Positions 47,346 to 58,817 are shown, counted from the first letter of the stretch. The stretch: 64,000 bases of DNA from Chamaea fasciata (GCA_029207755.1 JARCOQ010000096.1:62001-126000), one strand, 5' to 3'. Notes: generated by a model not told the origin, from the sequence alone. A program made the numbers and translations.

Positions 47346-47955
47346 GTTCTGCCACTGAGCAGGGTCGGCACCAAAAACACAGACACAAGGTTCAGGTATG
47401 GTGTGATTTATTATAACGCAAAACTGCAAAGAATGACAAAAGGGGAAGCTCAGCAATGCACCCAATCGTCACTACCAAAGATTGCCTGCAGTGATTATGA
47501 AAAAAGATGTACCTGTTACTCTCAGACTTTCCCATCAACCAGATCCACACATCAGCTGGGGGAAGCTGTCACAGCCAAGGACTGCAGAGCCACTCCCGGA
47601 CACTGGGAATTCCTGCAGGTGCCTCCAGCCACAGGTGAGGCTCCAACCCGGCTGTGAGAGGGCCCAGCTCTGACAGCGCTGAATAAACAAACTGACAGCA
47701 CTTCTGGTGCAGGAACATCTGGTTTCATTCTCCTCTTGGGTTTGTTCCAAAGCCTGGTCAGAGCTCAAATATAACCAATAACCAATACCATCCACCCCCA
47801 AACAAGGCCAGATGTCGGATTTCATGGCCTTGTCCAGTTTCTAAATACAGAAAGATCAATCCATGTTTCACTGATGAGGGGATACGTCTATCACAGCACT
47901 AATGACCATGCATATTTCATTAATGAGCACATACAAAGATAATCTTTGGTTGGAA
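47346..47955. other. Unrecognised, possibly LTR-derived DNA
   Basis: AT-richer than its surroundings, with a minus-strand AATAAA near 47408-47415 and a plus-strand AATAAA at about 47682. It could be LTR-derived, but neither ends nor a primer site were found. Confidence 0.3.
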
Positions 47956-47959
47956 GTTA

Positions 47960-48117
47960 CATCCAGAGGACACCTTGGCTCAGGGCCTGTTGTCCAGCCT
48001 TGGTACTTCAGGGACCAGGTTTAGTGTTGGGCTTGACACTGCTGGGTGAACGGCTGGACTTGATGTGCTCAGAGGTCTTTCCCAACAGAAAGAATTCTAT
48101 AATTCCAGGATTCCATC
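47960..48117 (+). mobile_element. Degenerate CR1-like 3' end
   Basis: Ends with GGCTGGACTTGATG, GAGGTCTTTCCCAAC and AATTCTATAATTCCAGGATTCC, the order seen in CR1 tails. Only about 150 bp remain. Confidence 0.5.
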
Positions 48118-50335
48118 TGCTGGATTCAGTTAGGTCCATGTTAGCAGCATTACTTGACTCAAGAATTTCCTCTTGGTCAGTGCTTGTGGCCTAAGGCTTC
48201 AGCTCCTTCAGCTCCTGCTGCTAAGCTGCTGACACTGAACGAAACGACTCGGAGAGAAGAATACAGTTCATCCAATTCCTTCTGGGACACTGAGAGGGGA
48301 GGGTGTGAAAACAGGAGCACTGTTTGGTGTGGCCTCCTCCCTGCCCTTCATGCCTTTCAGCACTTTGAAGCAGCCAAGAGCTTTCTCCAAGAGTGCAATG
48401 AAGCAGCTGCTCCTGCTCCCAGGTCCGGCTCTTCCCAGTCTCTGACCTTGCCTGGTTTTGTCCCTCTTGCTGTGCCCTCTGTTCCCCCTGTGCTCGGTGG
48501 CTGCTGCCCAGGACTGTGGAACTGGCACAGATCCAGTGGTGGAGACCCTCCTTTCTCTGCCCTTGCAGCTGCCTGCTCACAGCAGCCTTTTCCATCTGGG
48601 AAGCTCTACGTGGAGAAGGAGTCCCCACCTCTCTTCCTTTCACAACCCCCAGGAGGCCAAGGGCTGCCATCTCAAGTCCCTGCTGGCCCTGAGGGCTCCC
48701 GGGTGCCTCAGGCTGTTGTGACACCACTGCCCACGGGAGGGAACAGTGGCAGGGGCTGTGCTCAAAGTCAGCTCCATGTGCTGCTGCTGCTGCTGCTGTG
48801 GGGGTCGTTTGTCCAGCCCTGCCCCAGACTGAGGGATCAGATGCAGGCCCTGCTGCTGCTCCCTGGGGATCAGGCACAATTTGGTTGTTGCTGTCAGGGC
48901 CAGCAGAAGCCGTGGCTGGAGCAGCGGGTGCTGACAGTGCCCCAGGGCCCGGGGCCGGAGGGGTCCCTGTGCTGGGGGCTGGCCGGAGCTGCCCCTTGTT
49001 CTCCCTCTGCCTCCCGCAGAGCTGGGCCGGGCACAAGTGGGGCAGCACAGAAAACAGGGAGCCTGCCAGGCTCTTCCAGCCCTGTCTGCTCAGAGTTTGG
49101 GCCTTGGAGCTTCAGGTGGACAAAGGCAGCTGCTTCTGCTCCCTCTGTGTGTCCCCGTGTTCAGCAGTGCTGCTCCATCAGTCTGTGCCCAGCAACGGGG
49201 AAAAGCCTCAGCCCTGCAGGGCCAGGAGCTGCCGGGCTCTGCCTGAGCAGCTCGGCCACCAGGAAGGGAGCAGCTCCACAGGGGAACCAGGAGCAAAGGA
49301 AATGCCTTTTATAGGATGTGTTTTATGTTTTGAAAAAAAAAAAAAAGAAAAAAGAAAAAGAAAAGATTAGAAAATATATAAAAGATAAAAACTACCCCAA
49401 ATGTTTAGTGAAAAGTCTTCTGTAACTTTGGATTAGGAAAGAGGTAACTGAGTTTTTGAACAGACAACTCAGTGACTTACTTTGTTAATGTGCTGGTGGA
49501 AAAAATCCGTCAGCTGAATTCCTTTGGCAGATTTTGGGCTTTTTAACCAATATTAAGTTAATTTAAATAGTGGATTGGAGCAATAGGAAATTGAAAGATG
49601 GAATGTGCATGACTGCATCGTGAGTGTAAAAATTTTGCAGTTTGAAACTTAGACATAAAGTATTGCAAAAAAATAAGATATATAAATCTCAGTAGATTGT
49701 GTGACAGCAGCTTTCCCTTGAGCATGTGCAGCATCACAAAGACTTCATCAGTGGGATTGGGGGTGCTTGGAACTTCGTCCTGTTCCATTCGTGAATGTCA
49801 TGAAATGGGACTTCACCTGCCACCAGCCCTGGTCACCCTCTGCCACCGCAGCTACTTGGACCTTGTGGCCCCCAAAGCAGATACAAAGTTTTCCGGCTGC
49901 TCCCCCCTTTCCACAGATCCACAGAGAGCTGGGATTTTTCCAAGTCTAGTGGCTCCATCGTGCCATATTCCTAAAGAACCAGCAGCACATCCCAATGAAT
50001 AGGGCGAGTTACACTGATGGTTGTCAGCTCCATTTCCTGCCTAGAAATCCTGAAACTGCTTCTGAATGCGGCTCCCCTCAGCTCTTGGAAACCTACTCAC
50101 AAAGAGCTGGGAAAAAAATTCCCTGACCATCAGCAAACAAGTGAGTTGTGCCAAAGTTAGAGCTCTGTGGGAAATCTCTATCCATCCCTATCCTTTTAAA
50201 ATATCTGTATGTGGGGGTGTGCATGGATGTGTCTTGTATGGAAAGGAAGGAGTGCACAAGCAGCATGACTGACACCTTCACTCTGTGTTCATTCCATACC
50301 CAAGGGAACAATGATGTTATGGAAACCTTTGTATA
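48118..50335. other. No recognised gene; GC-rich then AT-rich DNA
   Basis: 48154-49314 (+) is open for 386 codons, and 49048-48221 (-) is open over the same DNA for 275 codons. Neither shows a domain, and both are biased by GC content and by a short CTG run at 48780-48799. An A-rich block lies at 49330-49385. 49700-50335 has nothing I recognise. Confidence 0.35.
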
Positions 50336-50339
50336 GATA

Positions 50340-50704
50340 GACCCTTCTGTCCATGGGTACAGAGACATCCCAGAGCCCCTGGCACACACAGACCCTTCTG
50401 TCCATGGGTACAGAGACATCCCAGAGCCCCTGGCACACACAGACCCTTCTGTCCATGGGTACAGAGACATCCCAGAGCCCCTGGCACACACAGACCCTTC
50501 TGTCCATGGGTACAGAGACATCCCAGAGCCCCTGGCACACACAGACCCTTCTGTCCATGGGTACAGAGACATCCCAGAGCCCCTGGCACACACAGACCCT
50601 TCTGTCCATGGGTACAGAGACATCCCAGAGCCCCTGGCACACACAGACCCTTCTGTCCATGGGTACAGAGACATCCCAGAGCCCCTGGCACACACAGACC
50701 CTTC
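50340..50704 (+). repeat. 51-bp VNTR, seven perfect copies plus a partial eighth
   Basis: Units start at 50340, 50391, 50442, 50493, 50544, 50595 and 50646, with a partial copy from 50697. All full copies appear identical. The unit begins GACCCTTCTGTCCATGGG and ends GGCACACACA. Because 51 is a multiple of three and the unit has few stops, long frames run through it in several frames on both strands; these are artefacts. Confidence 0.97.
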
Positions 50705-50970
50705 AGCTTCAGCCTAACTGAGGTGGGTGGGTGGGCCGAGAAGAGTGGGGTGGCTCATGGGACTTCACAGAGCTCATCCTGCTGGAAGGATGAGGAAAAG
50801 GGAGTGGGAACTCAGCAGTGAGGAGAGCTGAGGGCAAGAGAGCAGCTCTGAATGACACTAAAATGCCACCAGACCTCTGAGGCATTGCTGCCCCTCAGCC
50901 AGTGACAGGATGAGTCCCTAAGCCTGGGGCTTGGTCTTCCTCATGGTGACGGGCACCAAGGATGGCAATA
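50705..50970. other. Spacer before segment B
   Basis: No feature recognised. Ends where homology with segment A begins (GTGTGATGGAGACTGC at 50971). Confidence 0.4.
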
Positions 50971-51274
50971 GTGTGATGGAGACTGCAATCAGCTGGGCAC
51001 TCACTGGGGGAAAATAGGGAGCAGTTGTGAAGGAAAATGCAGGTGGGGGACAGAACTGTTCAGAGAAGGCCTGAGCTACAGCTTGAGCAAGCTGAAAAAT
51101 GTCATTTGGCGTCACCCCAGATAGATTTCATTTCAGAAGGTATTGAACAATTTTATTTTGGGGAGGTGTCATGTTATCCCTTGGAGATGCATCCTCTGCA
51201 AACTTGAGCTGCATTGCCAAAATGCTCAAGGCAAGTCTGCTGCAGGTCACACCGTTTCTTCTTTGGCTGATCTC

Positions 51275-52480
51275 GGCCCGGTGCTGAGCTCCAGCAGAGC
51301 CCTGGCAGAGCCCAGAGCAGCCTCAGCATCCGCAGAGCCCGGCTGCAAGGACAGAAACCAGAAACCGCCCGTCAGCTGAAGGCTCCTATGCCCTTGTCCC
51401 AGCCGCCCGCGGTGCCCAGGCCATGCTGGCCGTGCTCAGAGCGGGGCCCAAAGCTGCCCATCATTGCTGCCTTTGGCAGCAGAGCAGGAGGGCAGGACAC
51501 GTGCCCAGCCTGCAGCCAGCCAGGCCAGATCCACCTCCCCAGCAGCTGCCCAGAGCAGGATGCTCCTGTGCTGGCTGCCATCTCCCAAAAGCTCTTACCC
51601 CACCCGTGCCAACAAGACGGGGACACACCTCACGCCATCCGCCGCGCAAAGAAAAGCTGCTCCCAAACCACGTCCTCAGCCTTCTCCTTCATCCACTCCA
51701 CAGCTGGTCCCAAGCACTTCCCAGTCAAGACTGGACACCACCTAGAAGGCTTCCTTTAGAAAAACAAACATAAAATTCACAAAGGGATTACAGACAAAAA
51801 AGGAAAAAAAGGGAAAAGGTAAAAGATCCTATCTCTGTCAGAGGTTGAGGAAGCCCCCATGCCCTGCATGCTAGGGAAAAACCCACCCACCACTGAGGGA
51901 AGCCCATGCTTTCACTCTTCCCCCCCTACACTGCCCCCCAAACTAATGGTGATCCCAAAGAAAACAAAGGGAGTGGAGCAGCCCAAGTCCTTCCTTGCCG
52001 GCAAAGCAAAGCAGCCGAGCACAGGTTCTGGAGTCCCACCTCTGCTCCCACCTTGGGGCTTTGTTTCTGTCGGGCTGGCTGCCCCAGCCCCAGCCCAGGG
52101 CATGGTGGGGGGTGGCGGCTGTTGGCAGGGCCAGGAGCCGACTCCCATTTCAGAACCACCCCAGCCCGTGCCCCCAGCCCTGCCAAAAAGCAGCTTGGCA
52201 GCCCACTGAACAATCAGTTGCATCAGCCCCAGGAAAGGGGGGAACCTTTGGTTCCTGGCCAGGCTGTGCAATGCCCAAATCTGGGAGCATCCCCCTGTGT
52301 GCGAACTCATCTGCAAATTGGCTGTGGAGCCTGGCTTTGAAGAAGGTGCCAGAATTGAAGTTCATCACCTTCAATTGCTGGTGGCCAGGTTCAGGAAGAG
52401 GTTGTCATCCTTGTTGTCGTCCTCGCTGTCTCCAGCAGCAGCAGCCCCACCTGGTCCAGCTTCTCCAGGGGCTCCTTCTC
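51275..52480 (-). pseudogene. Decayed PIM-like relic downstream of PIM copy B
   Basis: Counterpart of the relic at 28230-29460, with the same intron-like stretches and the same absence of kinase exons. It carries small indels relative to copy A, such as an extra AAGAA near 52340. Confidence 0.45.
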
Positions 52481-52738
52481 CTTCCCTGGGGGTGAGACCA
52501 GGCTGTCAGTGTTCTGCCCAGGGCCCCAGCTGTCAGTGAACCAGCACAAGCCAAAACAACTCGCATGGCAACTCAGCTCCAGCACAAGGGCTGCCTGTGC
52601 CCACCTGATGACCCCTGTGCAGTGACACAGGCAGCACAAAAAGTCTGGCTTTCTTTGCTTCTGATTGCCAAGGCATGTGTGCAGCTGGAACTTACCAGGG
52701 CCCTGCATCAAAATAAACCTCTGGCTCTCTCCCTTCTT

Positions 52739-55228
52739 CTACTCCAGATGAATCTCCTGCATCCAAGGATCACCAAAAAGGTCTTCTAATGAAGGCCTTT
52801 CCATGTCATCCACGGCTAAACAGCACCTGATGAGATCCTTGCACTCTGGGAAGAGAAACCAGAAACTGCCAGTCAGTTGGAGAAGGCCCCTGGCTGCTTT
52901 GCCCCATATTCCCATGCCCAGGCCATGCTGGATGTGCTCAGAGCTGGGCCTAAACTTTCCCATCAATTCCCTGTTTTGGAGGAGAGCAGGAGAGCAGGAC
53001 ATGTGCCACCTCCTCAGCAGCTGCCAGAGCAGGATGCTCACGAGCCAACTGCTGTCTCCCAGCACTGGTATTCCCCCCGTGCCCAGAGATGAGGATCCAC
53101 CTTGAGAGAGCCGTTGTGGCAGCGGGAGCTGGCCCCAGCTGATGTTCCAGCCGCTCCTGAAAGGGTGCTGCCCGCAGACCATCTGGTGCAGGAGCATGCC
53201 CAGGGACCAGATGGTAGCTGGCTCGCCGTAGTACCAGCCAAAGTCGGTCCATTCTGGGGGTCTGTATGCTGGTGTTCCTGTGGAATACAGATGGAGTTCA
53301 TCAGAGGGATGCTGCTGCTCCCAGAGCCTGGCCCCAGCATCCCTGGGCATGTGGGGACTGCACCAGTGGCACATGGTGTGACCCGCTGCCCTCCCACCAG
53401 GACCTGGGCCTTGTGTGAAAAATTGGCATTGGAAAAGAAACCACTGGTGTAGGAAAAGGGCAGCAGAAGCCCTGGAAAGGCCTGACCAGAACAAGAAAAA
53501 ACCCACTCAGAGCAGGAGGAAAACCATGCCTTCCTTCTCCCTGCCTGCATTGCCCCAAATAACATTATGAACACAAGACAAAGAAGGCCAGAGGAGCAGT
53601 CCAAGCCCTTTCTCACCTGCACACCAAACTGGCTGGTGCACAGGTTCTGACTCCACGCTCTCTGATAGCCCCACCCACGGGTGTTTCTGTCGGGCTGGCT
53701 GCCCCAGCCCCAGTCCTGGGCAGAGTGGCTGGCAAAGGCTGCCAGCAGGGCTGGAAGCTGGGCCCCAACCCACCCCTGCTCAAAAGCAACTCAGCTGAAG
53801 TCTCAGTGCCATGAGTGGCAGCAAAAGGGAGAATCCCCACTGCCACACCCAGGTTGGGCTGTGAGATGTTGGGCCATGAGATGTCAGGAGCTGGGAGCAC
53901 ATCCTTGCGTGGGCTCACCTGCAAACTGTGTGTATGCCGTGTCTTGAAGGTAGGTGCCACAGCCAAAATCGATCAATTTGGCCTGCCCGGTGGCCAGGTC
54001 AACCAGGATGTTCTCTGGTTTGATGTCTCTGTGCAGGACCCCGCAGCTGGTGCAGTGCCGCACGGCCTCCAGCACCTGGCGGAACAGCTCCCGCGCCACC
54101 TCCTCGGACAGGAACCTCCGTGCCCGAATGAAATGCTGGAGGTCCTGACACCGCTGCGGGCGCTCCAGCACCATCACGATTTCACTGGGGAGCTCAAGCC
54201 AGTCCAGCAGCTGGACGACACCAGGGAAGCCAGTGGAGACCCTGTCCAGCAGCACGATCTCCAGCGGTGCGCTGGTGCCGTTGGGCTGTGGGATGACCAC
54301 GATGCCGTCAGTGGGGCTGAGGCCGTGCCAGGGGTGGGGAAGACCTCACCCAGCCCGGGATGTTCTGCACCCTCCGCTGGCCCCACGCCCGCTCTCCCTC
54401 GAGGCGTCCTGGCGCCTTCCACCCTGCCGGGCCTCGGCTCGTCCCCGCCCGGCACGCCCCGGCTTCTCCCGCTGGCCCCCGCTCACTCACCAGCTCTCCC
54501 CAGTGCCGGACGCGGTTCCGTGGCACCCTTTTGATGGCCACCTGCAAGCCAAGGGGAGCAGCGGCCTGAGCTCGCTGCCCACGCTGCCCACGCTGCCCAG
54601 CCCCATGCTCTTCCTCCTCCGCCCTCCTCCTCCTCCTCCTGCGCCCGCCGCCAGCCCCGCCGCTCACCGGTGCGCCGTCCGAGAGCCGCGTCCCTGCGAA
54701 GACTCTTCCGAAGCCGCCGCGCCCCAGCAGCGAACCCAGCCGGTACTGCTCCTGGAGGCCCTGCTGCGCCTTCCCTGCCGGCGAGACGTGGCTGTCAGTG
54801 CTCGGCCCGGGGCCAGCAACGGCCCCCGAGCGCCCCTCAACCGCCCCGGGCCGGGAATCCCCAGGCGTTCGCTCCTGGCAATGCGACTGCGGCAGCTCGG
54901 GGCCGGCGGCCACGCTGCCGAGCGGCGGAGCTCGGGCCGGGGAAGCCGCGGCGGAGGCCGCGGGAGCGGCCGCGCCGCCTGTGTCCTCCGCGGGGCCCGG
55001 GAGGGGCCGGGGCCGGGGCCGGGGCCGGGGATGGGGCCGGGGCCGGGGCCGGGGCCGGGCTCGGCACAGGCGAAGGCAAAGGGCGGCGATGCCGCTGAAG
55101 CCCCAGGCACTGATCCTCGTCCGCCACCGCCATCGCCAGGACAGCCAGAGCCCGCCGGAGGCGAGACCGCGGCGGGAGGCGCGGAGACGGGGCAGCCCCA
55201 CCCGGGGCCGGGGGCGGGCCGGGGGCAT
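52739..55228 (-). CDS. PIM-like serine/threonine kinase, copy B, intact
   Basis: Five exons on the minus strand: 55228-54668, 54541-54491, 54285-53919, 53277-53101 and 52845-52739, with GT/AG introns and matching phases. Together they give 420 residues and a TAG stop. Residues 1-155 are a Pro/Arg-rich extension with a short Trp/aromatic segment ([10 protein letters not shown]) and the Arg-Pro repeat. The kinase domain then shows GRGGFG (169-174), VAIK with Lys191, Glu213 of helix C, the PIM-type ERP hinge (245-247), HRDIKPEN with Asp291, DFG (310-312) and [10 protein letters not shown] (327-336). PIM kinases are constitutively active cytosolic/nuclear kinases promoting survival and growth; family members average about 310 residues, so the N-terminus is unusually long. 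PIM-like genes are expanded in passerines, and the role of these extra copies is not established. The start at 55228 is chosen because [10 protein letters not shown] opens both copies inside a CpG-rich region. Confidence 0.9.
55003..55056 (+). repeat. GGGGCC repeat inside PIM-like exon 1 (copy B), nine units with one interruption
   Basis: Four GGGGCC units, one GGGGAT unit (55027-55032), then four GGGGCC units. On the coding strand this is Arg-Pro repeats broken by one His-Pro. It is two units longer than copy A. Confidence 0.95.
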
Positions 55229-55377
55229 GGCCCGGCCCTGCAGGGGAGAGGGAGACTGCGAGAGGATGGGGACACCGGGACAGGGAGATCGGGAGAGGGT
55301 GCGGGACTAAGGGAGAGGGTGCGGGCCTGCAGGAGAGGAAGAGGAAAAGCAGGAGGAAGTCTAGAAAAGTCCTTTTT

Positions 55378-55431
55378 CTGCTGCTGCTGCCGCTGCTGCT
55401 GCCGCTGCTGCCGCTGCTGCCGCTGCTGCTG
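55378..55431 (+). repeat. CTG/CCG trinucleotide repeat upstream of PIM-like copy B
   Basis: Eighteen triplets, identical in pattern and length to copy A (32357-32410). Confidence 0.9.
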
Positions 55432-56215
55432 TAGCAACTGAAGCCCCGGGGCCGTTTTTCCCCAGGTCCGTTTGTCCGTTGCCCGCTCAGCCCCACGCCG
55501 AGCCCCGCGCTCCCCGGGGGCAGCCCCGAGCCTGTCCAAACACGGGAACTTTGCCCACAGGAGCCAAGACCCAGAGTCTTGACTCCTGCACTGTGGCAGA
55601 GCATTCCCCTTGGTTGCTGCTGTGCATTGTCCCTGCTGAGGGTCAGACACTGTCAGAGCACGTTCCCTGAATGCAGAATTTGTACCTGGCCCAAGCACTG
55701 CACTTGTGTCTCCAGCATTGCTTTCCAAGAAAAACAGGGGAAGGCAAATTGTGTGTAGCTCATGGTATTTTACAGCATCTCAAACTTGCCAAATCATGGA
55801 TCTTAGAGGTGAGATCCATTTGTAGTTCATGGGATGGAGAAGTAGTGCAAGATGGAAAAGGGGAGCATCAAAATCATTTGACAAGGACATCTTAGTATTG
55901 GTTCTATACATTTTCATTTCATTTCTTAAATGCTCTTTCAGTTTTCCCAGAATCTTCTCCACAGTCCCGTCTGCTCTTTCCAAGAACACTTCCTGGAGAA
56001 CGAGGTGCAGCTTCTGTCACAAGACGTGCCACCAACTGCAGCTTCCCTTGGCTTTCCACACTGTGTGTGCAGTAGGAGTCTTGCAGCAAAGCAGGACAAA
56101 TATTTGAAGAACTTGACAGCTTGTCTGTTCTTTTCCTTGTGGACTTGGGAGTTGTGCCCTTGGTAAGGTTTCCATTGTTACCGTTGTACCCTAAGAAAAC
56201 AGGACGGGGTACCGG

Positions 56216-58606
56216 GGGAACCTGCTGGGAGTCTGTTATCATCCACCCAGCCAGGAAGAAGAGGTGGACAACTTAATCTAAAAGCAGCTGGAGAATGTTT
56301 CAGGATCACCAGCCCTTGTTCTTGTAGGTGACTTTAAGCTGCCAGATATCTGCTGGGAACTTAATATAGCAGGAAAGAGGCAGTCCAGGAAGGTTTTGGA
56401 GTGTATGGAGGACAACTTTTTGTTGCAGCTGGTGAGTGAGCCCCACCAGGGGAGGGCCTATGTTCGACCTGTTGTTTGCAAATAGAGAAGGGCTGGTGGG
56501 AGATGTGGTGGTTGGAGGCTCCTTGGGACACAGTGATGATGAAATTATAGAGTTCTCGATATTTGGTGAAATCAGGAAGAACATCAAGAAGACTTTTACA
56601 CTGGACTTCCAATCAGCAGACTTTGGCCTATTTACAAGACTTATTCAGGGAGTTGCTAGGGAAGCAGCCCTTAAAAACAAAGGAGTCCAGGGAAGGTGGG
56701 CGTGCTTCAAAGCAGAGATCTTGAGGGCAGAGGAACAGGCTTTCCCTGTGTGCCAAAAGATGAGCTGACGAGGCAAACGTCCAGCCTGGATGGGCAAGGA
56801 GGTTTTGAAGGAACTTAGGAATAAAAAGAGGATGTATCATCTTTGGAAGGAGGGTCAGGTCAAGGAGTATTTAAGGGGATTGCTAGAGCATGTAGGAAAA
56901 GTGTTTGGGAGTCCAAAGCTCAATTCAAACTTAATTTGGCAATTTTGTACAGGATATTAAAAAAAGTTTTTCAAATATATTAACTGCAATAGGAAGGCCA
57001 ACCTTTGTTCTGTACTGGATGTGGGAGGGAACTTAGTGTCCAGGAGGAGGCAGTCAGAGAACTGCTGAGCTGCTTGGATGTTCATAGATCTATGGGCCCA
57101 GGTGGGATCCACCCCAGGGTGATGAGGGAGCTGGCAGATGAGCTTGTGAAGCCGCTCTCCATCATTTACCAACAGTCCTGGCCCACTGGTGAGATTCCAG
57201 ATGACTGGAAGCTGGGCAATGTGACACCCATTCACAAGAAGGGTGGGAAGGAGGATCCTGGTAATTATAGGCCAGTTAGCCTGACCTCAGTACATGGTAA
57301 AGGTCACGGAGCAGTTTATATTGTTTCATGGACAGGGTATCAGAGCCAGCCAGCATGGGTTTAGGAGGGGTAGGTCATGTTTGACCAGTTTTTATGTCTC
57401 CTTTTATGGCCAGGTGACTTGTGTGGTGGATGTGGGAAAGGCTGTGGATGTTGTCTGTTGGGACTTCAGCAAGGCCTTAGGCACTGTCTCCCACAGCATG
57501 CTCCTGGAAAAGCTGGCAGCCCACGGCTTGAACAGGAACACTCTTTGCTGGGTTAACAACTGGCTGCATGGCCGGGCCCAGAGAGTGGTGGGGAAGGGTG
57601 CTGCATCCAGCTGGCAGCCAGTCACCAGGGGTGTTCCTCAGGGGTCTGTGCTGGGGCCAGCTCTGTTCAACATTTGTATTCACGACATGGATGGGGCTAT
57701 TGAATCTCTTATTAGTCAATTTTTAGATGACACTAAGCTGGGAACATTTGTCGATCTGTTGGCAGGTAGGAGGGCTCTGAAGAGAGACCTGGAACAGTTG
57801 GATGGGTGGGCAGAGTGCAACAAGGTGAAGTTTATTAAGTCCAAGTGCTGAGTTCCGCATTTTGGCCACAATAACCCCTGCAGTGCTCTAGGCTGGGGAC
57901 GGTGTGGCTGGACAGTGCCCAGGCAGAAAGGGCCCTGGGGGTTCTGGTCGACAGGCAACTGAACATGAGGCAGCAGTGTGCCCAGGTGGCCAAGAAGGCC
58001 AATGGCACCTGGCCTGGATCAGGAATGGTGTGGCCAGCAGGAGCAGGGAGGTCATTCTTCTCCTGTACTCGGCACTGCTGAGGCCACACCTCGAGTGCTG
58101 TTTCCAGTTCTGGGCCCTCAGTTAAGAATAACCTTGACATGCTTAAATGTGTCCGGAGGAGGCAACAAGGCTGGTGAGGGGCTTGGAACACAACTCCTGT
58201 GAGGAACGACTGAGGGAGCTGGGGTTGTTTAGCCTGGAGAAAAAAGGAGACTCAGAGATAACCTTATCACTCTCTACAACTCCCTGAAAGGTGTTTGTAG
58301 TCAGGTGGGGCTTGGTCTCTTTCTCCAGGCAGCCACTGACAGAATGAGAGGACAGAGTCTTAAGGCTGCACAAAGGGAAATATAGATTGGAAATTAGGAA
58401 AAAGATTTTTACGGAAAGGGTGATAAAGTTCTGGAATGATCTGACTGGAGAGGTGGTGGCATCACCATCTCTGGATGTGTTTTAAAAAAGACTGGATGTG
58501 GCACTAGGTGCCATGGCTTAGGTGAGGTGTTGGGACATGGGTTGAACTCAATGATCTTGGAGGTCTCTTCCAATCTCGTCATTTTGTCATTCTGTAATTC
58601 TGTAAA
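56216..58606 (+). mobile_element. CR1 LINE, 5'-truncated, plus strand (copy B)
   Basis: Same insertion as in segment A, duplicated with its flanks: identical 5' truncation point in the endonuclease domain, same split reverse-transcriptase frame (57005-57364 and 57294-57851), FLDDTKLG catalytic box and 3' tail. Only scattered substitutions separate the copies, so it moved by segmental duplication and not by retrotransposition. Confidence 0.92.
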
Positions 58607-58743
58607 GGTTTCCAGGTCAAATGGGCTAAGTCAATGAAGCTACTGCTATGATAAGAGTTTTATTTTGAGTTGGATATTTTATTAAATGGTTTTCCAAGTT
58701 CCTTGATTTTCTCTATTTTGCCAGTAGAGCTGTGTGTTTCTTT

Positions 58744-58817
58744 GACCTCTTAGCTCAGTTGGTTAAAGTATGGTGCTAATATCACCGAGGTTTAGGGTTC
58801 CATCCCTCTATGGGCCA
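58744..58817 (+). tRNA. tRNA-Ile(AAT)-like sequence, probably pseudogene (copy B)
   Basis: The 74-base tRNA-like sequence with intact A box, CTAATA anticodon context and the CCATCCC T-arm form. Acceptor stem mismatches argue against function, but the body is well preserved in all three copies. Confidence 0.55.

Larger units (their letters stand above)
54371..55550. promoter_or_regulatory. CpG-rich 5' region of PIM-like copy B
   Basis: GC- and CpG-rich over exons 1-2 and the upstream region, as in copy A. Candidate CpG-island promoter; no TATA box seen. Confidence 0.5.

Noticed and set aside
46424..47465. Overlapping frames of 195-249 codons on both strands
   Set aside because: Low-complexity Ser/Ala/Pro/Gln translations of GC-rich DNA ending in a minisatellite; no motif support.
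48154..49314. 386-codon plus-strand open frame
   Set aside because: No recognisable domain, and long frames exist on the opposite strand over the same DNA. It is best explained by GC bias.
50093..50695. 200-codon frame of a repeated 17-residue unit
   Set aside because: Produced by a 51-bp VNTR whose period is a multiple of three; equally long frames occur in other frames and on the other strand.
50340..50704. CRISPR-like regular repeat
   Set aside because: Contiguous 51-bp identical units with no unique spacers, in a vertebrate genome; this is a VNTR.
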